A stretch of 12,289 nt of DNA from contig CAZPXF010000069.1 in the NCBI GenBank assembly GCA_964590945.1, positions 1 to 12,289 of the forward strand, in the 5' to 3' direction. The position numbers and the translations under genes were made by a program. Origin of the DNA: CAZPXF01 sp964590945 (GTDB lineage: Bacteria; Bacillota; Clostridia; Lachnospirales; Lachnospiraceae). The notes under the pieces are model-generated. The model was not told the origin of the DNA. It was given only the letters and a program-made list of their open reading frames with translations, and did not search any database. The first letter of the stretch is position 1; each line of letters opens with the position of its first letter. Shown in pieces: positions 1 to 7,213 of this stretch.

Positions 1-2
1 GA

Positions 3-173
3 TTACTCAGCCTCGATTGCACTTACCGGGCACTGAGCTGCGCAAGATCCGCAATCAACACATGTAGCTGGATCAATCTCAAACTTGCCGTCTCCTTCTG
101 CAATTGCACTTACTGGACACTGAGCTGCACAAGCGCCACAGCTGACACATCCATCACCAATTACGTATGCCAT
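3..173 (-). CDS. 2[4Fe-4S] clostridial-type ferredoxin
   Basis: A complete 56-residue protein beginning MAYVIGDGCVSCGACAAQC. It has two CxxCxxC...CP clusters: C9-C12-C15 with C19-P, and C38-C41-C44 with C48-P. That is the classic pattern of a small bacterial ferredoxin holding two [4Fe-4S] clusters, a soluble low-potential electron carrier for enzymes such as pyruvate:ferredoxin oxidoreductase and hydrogenase in anaerobes (family knowledge). The length matches the family (about 55 residues). The ATG is preceded by AAAGGAGG at 9-nt spacing (around 183-190), which fixes the start. Two halves of the gene are near-identical DNA repeats, listed separately. It diverges from the binding-protein gene and has its own candidate promoter, so it is probably monocistronic; its 3' neighbour lies outside the window. 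Confidence 0.96.
   Translation of the reverse strand: MAYVIGDGCVSCGACAAQCPVSAIAEGDGKFEIDPATCVDCGSCAAQCPVSAIEAE
16..133 (-). repeat. Internal duplication within the ferredoxin gene
   Basis: Positions 16-46 and 103-133 are 31-nt direct repeats with only three differences (28/31 identical, counted by hand). Both encode AAQCPVSAI, the end of each cluster-binding half, and all differences are synonymous. Ferredoxins of this type arose by an old half-molecule duplication, but this degree of DNA identity is higher than that old event would leave, so conversion between the halves is likely (inference). Confidence 0.8.
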
Positions 174-216
174 AATCTGTATCCTCCTTTAATATGTAAT
201 TCAAATATCTATACCT

Positions 217-245
217 ATTTTAATACAAACTCTTTTAAGATACAA
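217..245 (-). promoter_or_regulatory. Candidate sigma-A promoter of the ferredoxin gene
   Basis: Reading the minus strand, TTGTAT (245-240) is followed after 17 nt by TAAAAT (222-217), about 45 nt upstream of the ferredoxin ATG and upstream of its AAAGGAGG site. The spacing is ideal; the -35 box matches only part of TTGACA. No operator or riboswitch-like structure was noticed between it and the gene. Confidence 0.45.
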
Positions 246-377
246 GTGGTAAAACCTGCACAGAATGTTTTTCTTTTGGAACAATGTTAATTTTTATACA
301 AAACAGGTCACACTTTTTTCAGAAAATCGGTCTATCTTTTTTAGGATACCTGGTGTATATTATTGATTGAACATTTT

Positions 378-385
378 GGATGGAG
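378..385 (+). promoter_or_regulatory. RBS deciding the start of the binding-protein gene
   Basis: GGATGGAG ends 8 nt before the ATG at 394. An upstream in-frame TTG at 367 has no such site and would only put nine residues in front of the signal peptide, so 394 is preferred. A possible -10 (TATATT, 356-361) lies just upstream, but no convincing -35 box was found. Confidence 0.6.
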
Positions 386-393
386 TGAACAAG

Positions 394-1713
394 ATGAAGA
401 AGAATTATTTTAAAAATACAAAACGAATAGCGGTTCTGGTCCTGTGCGCAATGCTTCTCCCTGCCGGATGCGGACGGTCGGACGAGCTTCCGGAAGAGAT
501 GCAGTGGTCAACCGGAGAAGGGGCGGAGGACGTACAGCAGGTGAGGCTGGATCAGATCGATCCGGGAGCATATTCCAGCGTGGAGGGACTTGAGCTTGAA
601 CCAGGGACCAGGATCTCCATGATCATGAAGTCATCCGGAGACGATTCCTATTGGAGTCAGGTGAAGGCCGGAGCGCAGCAGGCGGAGGACGAATTGAACG
701 AAGCCCTTGGATATTCGGGAAACGATGCGGTCAAGGTGCAGATATCCGGGCCGACGACAGCGGAGGATGCGGAGGATCAGATCAATCTTCTGGACGAGGA
801 ACTGGATGCAAATCCGGGGGCAGTTATTATCTCCCTGATCGATGCAGATGCATGTGAAGTGCAGTTTGATCTTGCGACAGAGAACGGCATTCCGATCGTC
901 ACAATGGATTCCGGTTCGGCTTACAACGGTATTGCGACAAGCTGCTCTACGGATAATAAAGCAGCGGCCGTAAAGGCCGCGAAGGAGATGTGCAAGCTGA
1001 TCGATGATGAAGGCGAGATCGTTCTTCTGATCCATGACTCCATATCCGAGACTGCGGATCAGAGAGAAAAGGCGTTCCGCAAGGAGATCAAAAAGAATCA
1101 TCCGAATGTAAAGATCGTGGATACGATGCATTATGATAAGATGGATGTATATAAAGAGGCGATGGCCGCTGAGCAGAATGGAACGATTGAACCGTTAGAG
1201 CGCATCTCAAAGGCTGAGAAGATCAACTGGTCTGAAAAGAACAGCAGTAAAGATGAAGATTCCGGCGATACAGACGAGACGGAGGATCAAGGCGAAGACA
1301 CGGCCGGTCAGGATGAAGAAGATAATACGGCTGAACAGGTGCAGGCGGAGAATATTACAGATACAGAGGTCTTGCAGTGGATGCTTGCGAAGCATCCGGA
1401 TGTGAAAGGGATATTTACCTCCAATGATAATACGGCGAAGTATCTTGCAGAGGATAAGGAGGACGCAGGCTTGCTTCAGAATCTGACGGTCGTCAGCTTT
1501 GACGCGGGAGAAACGCAGCTTCAGAATCTGGACAGCGGCCTGGTGGACGGTTTCATCGTTCAGAATCCGTATGGTATGGGATATGCATCGGTCGTTGCGG
1601 CTGCGAGAACGATCCTCGGACTGGGAAATGAATCTGAGATCGACACAGGATATGCGTGGGTGACAAAAGATAACCTTTCCAATACCGAGATCAAAGCGCT
1701 GCTTTACAAGTAA
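394..1713 (+). CDS. Sugar-type periplasmic-binding lipoprotein with an acidic insert
   Basis: A 439-residue Peripla_BP_4 (ribose/galactose-binding-like) protein. It has a lipoprotein signal: positive N-terminus, hydrophobic segment at residues 12-22, and a PAGC lipobox with lipidated Cys26 (Pro at -3 is unusual). Family landmarks: SYWSQVKAGAQQA (85-97), PGAVIISLID (141-150), GIPIVTMDSG (165-174), GIFTSNDNTA (339-348), VVSFDAG (366-372) and the IVQNPYGMGY hinge (388-397). The known family role is to deliver a small solute, usually a sugar, to an ABC permease, or to feed a chemoreceptor or sensor kinase. No ATPase or permease lies beside it, so the ligand and partner are unknown. Residues about 281-320 are an Asp/Glu/Ser/Thr-rich low-complexity insert between the two halves of the fold, which normal members lack. 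It ends at a shared bidirectional terminator. Confident as a family assignment, not as to substrate. Confidence 0.9.
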   Translation: MKKNYFKNTKRIAVLVLCAMLLPAGCGRSDELPEEMQWSTGEGAEDVQQVRLDQIDPGAYSSVEGLELEPGTRISMIMKSSGDDSYWSQVKAGAQQAEDELNEALGYSGNDAVKVQISGPTTAEDAEDQINLLDEELDANPGAVIISLIDADACEVQFDLATENGIPIVTMDSGSAYNGIATSCSTDNKAAAVKAAKEMCKLIDDEGEIVLLIHDSISETADQREKAFRKEIKKNHPNVKIVDTMHYDKMDVYKEAMAAEQNGTIEPLERISKAEKINWSEKNSSKDEDSGDTDETEDQGEDTAGQDEEDNTAEQVQAENITDTEVLQWMLAKHPDVKGIFTSNDNTAKYLAEDKEDAGLLQNLTVVSFDAGETQLQNLDSGLVDGFIVQNPYGMGYASVVAAARTILGLGNESEIDTGYAWVTKDNLSNTEIKALLYK

Positions 1714-1771
1714 GAGTCATTTCGTGAAAAGAAACCTCCACCGGAGCTTCCTTTCGCATGTCTGGCAACAT

Positions 1772-1817
1772 AAAAAGAGCTTTGATAGTTGAATTGCGAC
1801 TGTCAAAGCTCTTTTTT
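1772..1817. terminator. Bidirectional Rho-independent terminator
   Basis: A hairpin with arms 1772-1791 and 1797-1816 (about 20 pairs including two G-T wobbles, 5-nt loop). The plus strand has a T-run at 1812-1817 and the minus strand a matching T-run from 1776-1772. It lies between the convergent binding-protein and histidine-kinase genes and should stop transcription from both sides. The kinase stop codon (1805-1803 on the minus strand) and its last residues, SKKEL, are encoded inside one arm. Confidence 0.93.
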
Positions 1818-3269
1818 GCTGCCGTGCATACGTGAAAAAGTCCGGGGAACCTTTTCAACTCCCGGTGATTTTGAAAGCGTGAAATTAAATTCAGTCCCCA
1901 CATCCTCAGTGCTGACGACATGGATATGTTCGCCGTGCGCTTCTATGATCTCCTTGACGATCGAAAGCCCAAGGCCTGTTCCCTTTTTGTCCTTTCCACG
2001 GGACAGATCCGATTTGTAGAAGCGATCCCAAATCTTTGGCAGACTCTGCTTTGGAATTCCGATACCGTTATCCCGGACAGAGACGAGTACGGAGTTGGAT
2101 CTGTCGGTCGTCTCGATGACGATCTGGGATTCGTTGCTGCTGAATTTGATCGCGTTGTCCAACAGATTATAAACGACCTGCTGAATCTTCGCTTTATCTG
2201 CGTATACGGTCAGTTCCCGGCTCGCAAGCAAAAGCTCGATGGAAATCTTGCGGGTCGTGCAGACGCCTTCAAAGCTCGAGACAGTGTTTTTGATGACCTC
2301 GTGAATATCAAAATAATCCGGATTCAGATGCGGTCCGCTTGTGTCAAACTGATTCAGTGTCAGAAGGTCGCTGGTCAGATCGGTCAGGCGTTCTGTCTCG
2401 AAAAGAATGATATTCAGATATTTTTCCTGCATTTCCTGCGGAATAGTGCCGTCGGCCATCGCCTGGACGTATCCTTTCATGGAGGTCAGCGGTGAACGGA
2501 AATCGTGAGATACATTGCCGATAAATTGCTTTTGATATTCCTGCATATCATTAAGCCTGCTCGCCATATAGTTCAGCGATGCGGACAGATACCCCATCTC
2601 ATCCTGACGGTTCGATTCAATTTGGTAGGATAGGTTGCCCGCAGCGTACTGCGTGGCGGCCTCCGTGATCTTCCGCAGAGGTATATAAACAAAAATCTGA
2701 TAGACAAGCAGGATCAGAAGCGAAAAGATCAGTACCACTATAATTATGATATACAGCATATGCAGAATGCTTGTTTTGATCTTCATGACAGAACTGAGCG
2801 GCTTGTGGATCAGGAGATATCCGGTTGTGGTAAATCCATTTGTCACAGGGGAGATCGTGGTGATCACCTCCATGGGGAATATTCCGTGATAATCTCCTGT
2901 GATATAGTTATACCGGCCGATCTCCGCCGGATTGAAATCCAAAATGTTTTTTGGAGTTCTATCAGCCAGCGTCTGTTCGGAGGCAATAAGAACTTTCCCG
3001 GATGTATCCAAAAGCCAGACCTCCGCCTCTTCATAGACCGCTATTCCGTTGAGCTGTTTTTCAGTCTCATTCTCTGTAAGCTCTCCCGAAAAAAAATCCG
3101 GAAGATAATCGGCTGCAAATAAAGCCCCCTCCTGCGTCATTTCCGCAGCGACATTGGAAAAAAGGATCCGCTCTGTAAACGAGCTTCCCAAAAGCGCCGC
3201 AGAGAAAATGCTGAGGAAAGCAAAAATTGCATATGCGATAAGGAATTTCAGATGCAGTGTGCTTCGCAT
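1803..3269 (-). CDS. Membrane sensor histidine kinase of a two-component system
   Basis: A 488-residue kinase. TM1 is about residues 8-30, followed by an extracellular sensor of about 140 residues, TM2 at about 171-195, HAMP at about 194-246, HisKA with the H-box FIGNVSHDFRSPLTSMKGY (phospho-acceptor His255), and HATPase_c with N-box NLLDNAIKFS (368-377), G1 RDNGIGIP (399-406), F-box IWDRFYKSD (413-421) and G2 GTGLGLSIVKE (430-440). It should autophosphorylate at His255 and pass phosphate to the response regulator, whose stop codon lies one nucleotide upstream of this ATG; the two are clearly co-translated. The arrangement is PhoR/ResE-like, but the sensor region has no motif I can name, so the signal is unknown. 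The 3' end is built into the terminator hairpin. All catalytic boxes are intact. Confidence 0.95.
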   Translation of the reverse strand: MRSTLHLKFLIAYAIFAFLSIFSAALLGSSFTERILFSNVAAEMTQEGALFAADYLPDFFSGELTENETEKQLNGIAVYEEAEVWLLDTSGKVLIASEQTLADRTPKNILDFNPAEIGRYNYITGDYHGIFPMEVITTISPVTNGFTTTGYLLIHKPLSSVMKIKTSILHMLYIIIIVVLIFSLLILLVYQIFVYIPLRKITEAATQYAAGNLSYQIESNRQDEMGYLSASLNYMASRLNDMQEYQKQFIGNVSHDFRSPLTSMKGYVQAMADGTIPQEMQEKYLNIILFETERLTDLTSDLLTLNQFDTSGPHLNPDYFDIHEVIKNTVSSFEGVCTTRKISIELLLASRELTVYADKAKIQQVVYNLLDNAIKFSSNESQIVIETTDRSNSVLVSVRDNGIGIPKQSLPKIWDRFYKSDLSRGKDKKGTGLGLSIVKEIIEAHGEHIHVVSTEDVGTEFNFTLSKSPGVEKVPRTFSRMHGSKKEL

Positions 3270-3270
3270 G

Positions 3271-3966
3271 TTATTTTACCTCAAATTTGTAACCGATCCC
3301 CCAGACGGTTCCAAGCGCCCAGGAGCTGTTTTCCTTTAATTTTTCGCGCAGACGCTTGATATGTACATCCACAGTGCGGGTGTCCCCGACATATTCATAC
3401 CCCCAGATCTGGTCGAGAAGCTGCTCGCGGGTGAATACCTGATTCGGGGAGGAAGCAAGAAAATAAAGAAGCTCAAGCTCCTTCGGAGGCATGTCAATCG
3501 TTTTTCCGCTGCATTCAACGGAATAATTCGTCAGATTGATCGTAAGTCCCGGATAGGAGACGATCTTGCCGTCCGAAAGCCTGGCTGCCGGAGCTTCCGC
3601 ATGGTATCTCCGCAGCACGGCGCGGACGCGGGCGACCATTTCCTTGGAATCAAATGGCTTGATAATGTAATCGTCGGCGCCAAGCTCCAGACCGAGAACC
3701 TTGTCAAATACTTCACCCTTTGCAGAGAGCATGATGATCGGAGTGTTGGACTTTGCGCGCACCTCACGACAGACCTGATAACCGTCGATTCCCGGCAGCA
3801 TCAGATCCAGAATGATGAGATCCGGACGGTAGAGATCAAAGACAGTCAGGGCGTCCTCCCCGTTGTAGACCATCTTTGTATCAAAGCACTCTTTGGTCAG
3901 GTATAACGAAATCAGTTCTGCGATGTTCTCATCGTCGTCCACGATGAGGATTTTTTGTTTATTCAT
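3271..3966 (-). CDS. OmpR/PhoB-family response regulator
   Basis: 231 residues. Receiver domain at 1-120 with acidic pocket D10-D11, phospho-acceptor Asp54 (LIILDLMLPG), Ser81 (IMLSAKG) and Lys103 (IIKPFD). The C-terminal winged helix at about 130-230 has PPKELELLYFL, the family GYEYVGDTRTVDVHIKRLREKL segment (in two parts, 189-210) and a terminal GIGYKF. It is a DNA-binding transcription factor activated by the following kinase. An SD-like GAGGT lies 5 nt before the ATG. Only 30 nt separate it from the mutS2 stop and no terminator is visible there, so it probably shares the mutS2 transcript, though a promoter inside the mutS2 3' end cannot be excluded. Target genes are unknown. Confidence 0.96.
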   Translation of the reverse strand: MNKQKILIVDDDENIAELISLYLTKECFDTKMVYNGEDALTVFDLYRPDLIILDLMLPGIDGYQVCREVRAKSNTPIIMLSAKGEVFDKVLGLELGADDYIIKPFDSKEMVARVRAVLRRYHAEAPAARLSDGKIVSYPGLTINLTNYSVECSGKTIDMPPKELELLYFLASSPNQVFTREQLLDQIWGYEYVGDTRTVDVHIKRLREKLKENSSWALGTVWGIGYKFEVK

Positions 3967-3996
3967 GAATTACCTCACTTTGTTTACTGCTGTTAA

Positions 3997-6369
3997 CTAC
4001 TTAAATTCAGCGATCGTAACGCCTGCATCCCCCTCGCCGAAAGCGGCCAGGTGAAAGGATTTCACATGCTTCTGCCTGCGCAGATAATTGTGGATTCCGG
4101 TGCGCAGCGCCCCGGTTCCCTTGCCATGCACGATCCGGACGCTTGTCAGATGCGACAGGCAGGCGTCGTCAAGATATTTGTCCAGCTCCGCGATCGCCTC
4201 ATCTACGGTCTTGCCCAGAAGGTTGATCTCAGGACTTACGGACAGGGACTTATTCATGCGCACCTTTCCGGTGGAGGTGCGGGAAAATTGTCTGGCTGTG
4301 ACAACCGGTTCATCCAGAATCTCCAGATCGGAAATATTGACCTGGGAGCGCAGGATCCCCATCTGCACAGAAACGTTATTTTTGGAATCCGGTTTGGTTG
4401 TAACTGTTCCGGTCAGATTCAGACTCAGGACTTTCACGGAAGTTCCCGGAATAAAATCCTCAGCCTTATGCTGCTTCTTTGGCTTTTCGGCTTTCAGTGA
4501 GGAAGCGGATTCCGCCCTGGCCAGCTTCTTTCTCAGGCGTTCCCGTTCTTTTTCCATCTCTGCGGAGGAAACGTTTTCTTTTCCGAATCTGCGGAAATTC
4601 TTCATGGTCTCATCGGCAGTCTGCTTTGCATCGCGGAGAATAGCGGCAGCCTTTTCATTGGCTTCCTGAATGATCTTTTCCCTGCGCTCCTCGAGCCGGG
4701 CCTGCTGCTTCTGCATCTGGCTTTTCAGCTCTTCTGCTTCACGCTTGTATGCCGCGATCTGTTCCTGCTCCTGTTCCAAAAGCTTCCGGTTAGTCTCCAG
4801 ATCCGTCAGGAGATCCTCGAAGGACTCATCCTGCGCGCTGAGCTGTTCCCTTGCGTAGCTGATGATGGAATCCGGAAGGCCGAGCTTGCCGGAAATGGCG
4901 AATGCATTACTCTTTCCCGGAACTCCGATCAGCAGATGATACGTAGGACTTAAAGTATCTACGTCAAATTCACAGCATGCATTTTCCACGCCCTCTGTGG
5001 AGAGCGCAAATACCTTCAATTCGCTGTAATGTGTCGTTGCCATCGTGCGGATGCCCCGGCTGTGAAGATCGGTCAGGATGGAGATTGCAAGCGCGGCTCC
5101 TTCCGTCGGATCGGTTCCGGCGCAAAGTTCGTCAAAAAGGACGAGAGAATCCTGATCCACACGTTTCAGAAAATTTACAATATTCGTCATGTGGGAAGAG
5201 AAGGTACTGAGGCTCTGCTCGATACTCTGCTCGTCGCCAATATCTGCATATATATCTGTAAAAACGGAAAGCTCGGATCTTGCAAGCGCCGGAATGTGCA
5301 GCCCGGCCTGTCCCATGAGCTGGAAAAGGCCGACGGTCTTCAGGGAAACCGTTTTTCCGCCCGTATTAGGGCCGGTGACAATGAGCAGGTCAAAATCCCT
5401 GCCCAGCGTTACCGTGATCGGAACTACCTTTTTCTTATCCAGGAGCGGATGACGGCCTTCACGGATGTGAATGTAATGGTCGGTGTTAAATTCCGGCTTC
5501 GCGGCATTCAGATCCAGCGCGAAGCTTCCTTTTGCAAAAATAAAGTCAAGCTTTCTGAGAATGCGGTAATCGGTACGTATCTCTTCCGTATACTGTCCGC
5601 ACTCCTCACTGAGCTTTGCGAGGATGATCTGAATCTCCTCCTGCTCTTTTGCATAAAGCTCTTTCAGGTCATTGTTTAATTTTACAATTGCCATAGGCTC
5701 GATGAAAAGCGTGGAGCCTGTGGAGGACTGGTCGTGGATCAGTCCCGGAACCTGTCCCTTGTTTTCCGCTTTTACCGGAATACAATATCGGTCGCCGCGC
5801 ATGGTGACGATCGGATCCTGAAGATATGTCCGCAGCGATCCATTCACAAGGGAATTCAGTGTGCTGTGGACCCGGTCGTTGATCTGATTCATACTGCGGC
5901 GGATGTGCCTGAGCGCCGGACTGGCGTCGTCCGCAATCTCCTCCTCGGAGAGGATGCAGCGGTCAATCTCGCGGGAAATTGACGCAAGCGGCACAAGCTG
6001 CTCAAAATAATCATCCAGACAATCCTCCGGATCTTCGGCATTCTCGTGCTTGCCGTAGGACTTCGCGTGGACGGCGGTCTTCAAAAGACTGCTGATGCGA
6101 AGAAGCTCTCCGGCTCCAAGAGCGCCGCCGATATCGAGGCGCATCATGGAATCCTCGACCGGCTGTGTGCCGGAAAAGGATGGACGCCCCTTTTTAACAA
6201 TACGTGTAAATGCGGCCGCAGTCTCATCCTGAGCAGTCAAAATGCCGGACAGTTCCGTCATAGGCTTTAGCCGGCGGCAAAGCTGCCGACCGCTTTCAGA
6301 GGTGGCGTGCTGTTCCAGGAGCTCTGTTATTTTGTGATATTCTAATTTGTATAATACTTTTCGATTCAT
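3997..6369 (-). CDS. mutS2: MutS2 (Smr-domain MutS homologue)
   Basis: 790 residues, full length for MutS2. It lacks the mismatch-binding domain of MutS1 and has core/lever helices (about 1-300), an ABC ATPase with Walker A GPNTGGKT (333-340), STFSSHM (388-394), Walker B LVLFDELCAGTD (409-420) and the TTHYSEL switch (445-451), a long coiled coil (about 515-630), a KOW-like segment (about 637-690) and a C-terminal Smr domain (about 714-790) with HGKGTGALR (748-756). Family roles are suppression of recombination between diverged DNA and, in Bacillus subtilis, splitting collided ribosomes. The Smr motif usually written LDLRG reads INLLG (715-719) here, so the nuclease step may be missing. The start is a standard ATG with a weak GGTGA site, but it overlaps the stop of a small upstream ORF (ATGA), suggesting coupled translation. 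Confidence 0.96.
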   Translation of the reverse strand: MNRKVLYKLEYHKITELLEQHATSESGRQLCRRLKPMTELSGILTAQDETAAAFTRIVKKGRPSFSGTQPVEDSMMRLDIGGALGAGELLRISSLLKTAVHAKSYGKHENAEDPEDCLDDYFEQLVPLASISREIDRCILSEEEIADDASPALRHIRRSMNQINDRVHSTLNSLVNGSLRTYLQDPIVTMRGDRYCIPVKAENKGQVPGLIHDQSSTGSTLFIEPMAIVKLNNDLKELYAKEQEEIQIILAKLSEECGQYTEEIRTDYRILRKLDFIFAKGSFALDLNAAKPEFNTDHYIHIREGRHPLLDKKKVVPITVTLGRDFDLLIVTGPNTGGKTVSLKTVGLFQLMGQAGLHIPALARSELSVFTDIYADIGDEQSIEQSLSTFSSHMTNIVNFLKRVDQDSLVLFDELCAGTDPTEGAALAISILTDLHSRGIRTMATTHYSELKVFALSTEGVENACCEFDVDTLSPTYHLLIGVPGKSNAFAISGKLGLPDSIISYAREQLSAQDESFEDLLTDLETNRKLLEQEQEQIAAYKREAEELKSQMQKQQARLEERREKIIQEANEKAAAILRDAKQTADETMKNFRRFGKENVSSAEMEKERERLRKKLARAESASSLKAEKPKKQHKAEDFIPGTSVKVLSLNLTGTVTTKPDSKNNVSVQMGILRSQVNISDLEILDEPVVTARQFSRTSTGKVRMNKSLSVSPEINLLGKTVDEAIAELDKYLDDACLSHLTSVRIVHGKGTGALRTGIHNYLRRQKHVKSFHLAAFGEGDAGVTIAEFK

Positions 6370-6488
6370 ATTTCTTCACCAATTACCATCTGCTTCAGTA
6401 ACAGGAACGTTTCCGGAAGCAGATGGAAAACGTCATCCAGGCTGTCCGGGTAAATATAATAATCCGGTGCGCCTGATGCCGGACACAC
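6366..6488 (-). CDS. Probable 40-residue ORF coupled to mutS2
   Basis: Unrecognised. On the minus strand a GTG (6488-6486), preceded by AAAAGG at 10-nt spacing, opens a 40-codon frame beginning (M)CPASGAPDYYIYPDSLDD and ending LLLKQMVIGEEI. Its TGA overlaps the mutS2 ATG as ATGA, the usual arrangement for translational coupling. Codon choice (CCG, CTG, GAC, AAG) resembles the neighbouring genes. No ATG is in frame and an in-frame TAA lies just inside the repressor 3' end, so GTG is the only ordinary start. It might be a true small protein, a leader peptide controlling mutS2, or the surviving tail of a larger lost gene. The 11-bp inverted repeat at 6386-6426 falls in its 3' half. Without it the repressor-mutS2 gap would be 159 nt with no gene. 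Confidence 0.45.
   Translation of the reverse strand: MCPASGAPDYYIYPDSLDDVFHLLPETFLLLKQMVIGEEI
6386..6426. repeat. 11-bp perfect inverted repeat just before mutS2
   Basis: CCATCTGCTTC (6386-6396) and GAAGCAGATGG (6416-6426) pair perfectly across 19 nt, and the spacer holds a smaller GGAA/TTCC pairing. Neither strand has a following T-run, so it is not an ordinary terminator. In the mutS2 mRNA the hairpin would end only a few nucleotides before the weak mutS2 ribosome binding site. A role in controlling mutS2 translation is possible but unproven; it also lies within a plausible small coding frame. Confidence 0.7.
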
Positions 6489-6528
6489 TATATGACAACC
6501 TTTTATATAAGCGCCGGAGCGGTTATAT

Positions 6529-7167
6529 CTAAAACTTTGCTCTTAGCTCAACAACCCTGCCGATAATACGCACAGGCTTTCCTTCCATTTCTTTATTTGT
6601 AAAATACATCGGATCATATGCAGGGTTGGTGGATACAAGCGCAATCCCGTCAGCATATTTTTTCAGGCGCTTGCAGGTTGCATCGTTCCCATTCACATGG
6701 GCGATTATAATCTCTCCGGATTCAGCGTCTTCCTGCTGTCTGACGATCACAACGTCGCCGTCTTTCATTCGCGGCTCCATAGAATTGCCGTGTATCTGTA
6801 AACCGAAAAATTCCCCGGTTCCTGCCATTTCTTCGGTGATTTCTTCTGTATCTATGATGTCCTCTGTCGCTTCGATCGGGACTTCTGCGGATATGCGGCC
6901 AAGGACGGGAATGGAGACCGCTTTGATTTTTCCCTTTCCTTGCAGGCATCCCTTATCTTCCATTAAATCAGAGCGCTTGCAATTAAAAATCTTACACATG
7001 GCATCTACCTTATCTATTCGTGGCGTCTTGATCCCTTTACACCAATTATAAACAGAAGTCGTTCCGACTCCAAGACGTTTTGAAAGTTCCAGTTGTGTCA
7101 TTTCATATTTCTTTAGGTAATAGCGCAATCGCTCGGAAAAAATCTGATTGAATTCACGTTCTGACAT
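6529..7167 (-). CDS. LexA/CI-like repressor (XRE HTH + S24 peptidase domain)
   Basis: 212 residues from the chosen ATG. An N-terminal XRE helix-turn-helix (about 9-68; MTQLELSKRLGVGTTSVYNW) is joined to an S24 domain with catalytic Ser129 (HGNSMEP) and Lys166 (DATCKRL). Family members bind operators as dimers and cleave themselves at Ala-Gly when RecA filaments form, releasing SOS or prophage genes. Here the aligned site reads GRISAEVP, so Ala94 is followed by Glu95 rather than Gly; self-cleavage may be slow or absent. A GTG three codons upstream lies within the SD sequence itself, so the ATG at 7167 is preferred. It is the first gene of the repressor-mutS2-regulator-kinase unit and has a dyad over its promoter. 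No prophage genes are adjacent. It is not canonical LexA, whose HTH is winged-helix, so targets are unknown. Confidence 0.9.
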   Translation of the reverse strand: MSEREFNQIFSERLRYYLKKYEMTQLELSKRLGVGTTSVYNWCKGIKTPRIDKVDAMCKIFNCKRSDLMEDKGCLQGKGKIKAVSIPVLGRISAEVPIEATEDIIDTEEITEEMAGTGEFFGLQIHGNSMEPRMKDGDVVIVRQQEDAESGEIIIAHVNGNDATCKRLKKYADGIALVSTNPAYDPMYFTNKEMEGKPVRIIGRVVELRAKF

Positions 7168-7174
7168 CCGGCGC

Positions 7175-7180
7175 ACCTCC
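7175..7180 (-). promoter_or_regulatory. RBS deciding the repressor start
   Basis: GGAGGT on the minus strand ends 7 nt before the ATG at 7167. The alternative GTG at 7176-7174 overlaps this sequence and therefore cannot use it. Confidence 0.8.
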
Positions 7181-7185
7181 GTTTC

Positions 7186-7213
7186 TGAGTAGTGTGATTA
7201 TATTATATACTCA
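7186..7213. promoter_or_regulatory. Candidate operator dyad over the repressor promoter
   Basis: TGAGTA (7186-7191) and TACTCA (7208-7213) are perfect 6-bp inverted half-sites separated by 16 bp. They flank the -10 box (7207-7202) and the expected transcription start of the S24 repressor gene. Position and symmetry suit autorepression by that gene's product; this is inference from layout only, and six-base arms can arise by chance. Confidence 0.45.

Noticed and set aside
269..370. Open frame of about 34 codons upstream of the binding-protein gene
   Set aside because: No ribosome binding site, T-rich composition and overlap with the probable promoter and leader.
367..393. In-frame TTG start giving the binding protein nine extra residues
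   Set aside because: No SD at the right distance, whereas the ATG at 394 has GGATGGAG and gives a normal signal peptide.
1920..2495. Long plus-strand frame opposite the histidine kinase (191 codons)
   Set aside because: Antisense to an unmistakable kinase; no domain, no SD, and its sequence mirrors the kinase codons.
5029..5679. Long plus-strand frame opposite mutS2 (216 codons)
   Set aside because: Shadow of conserved MutS2 ATPase coding; no recognisable motif.
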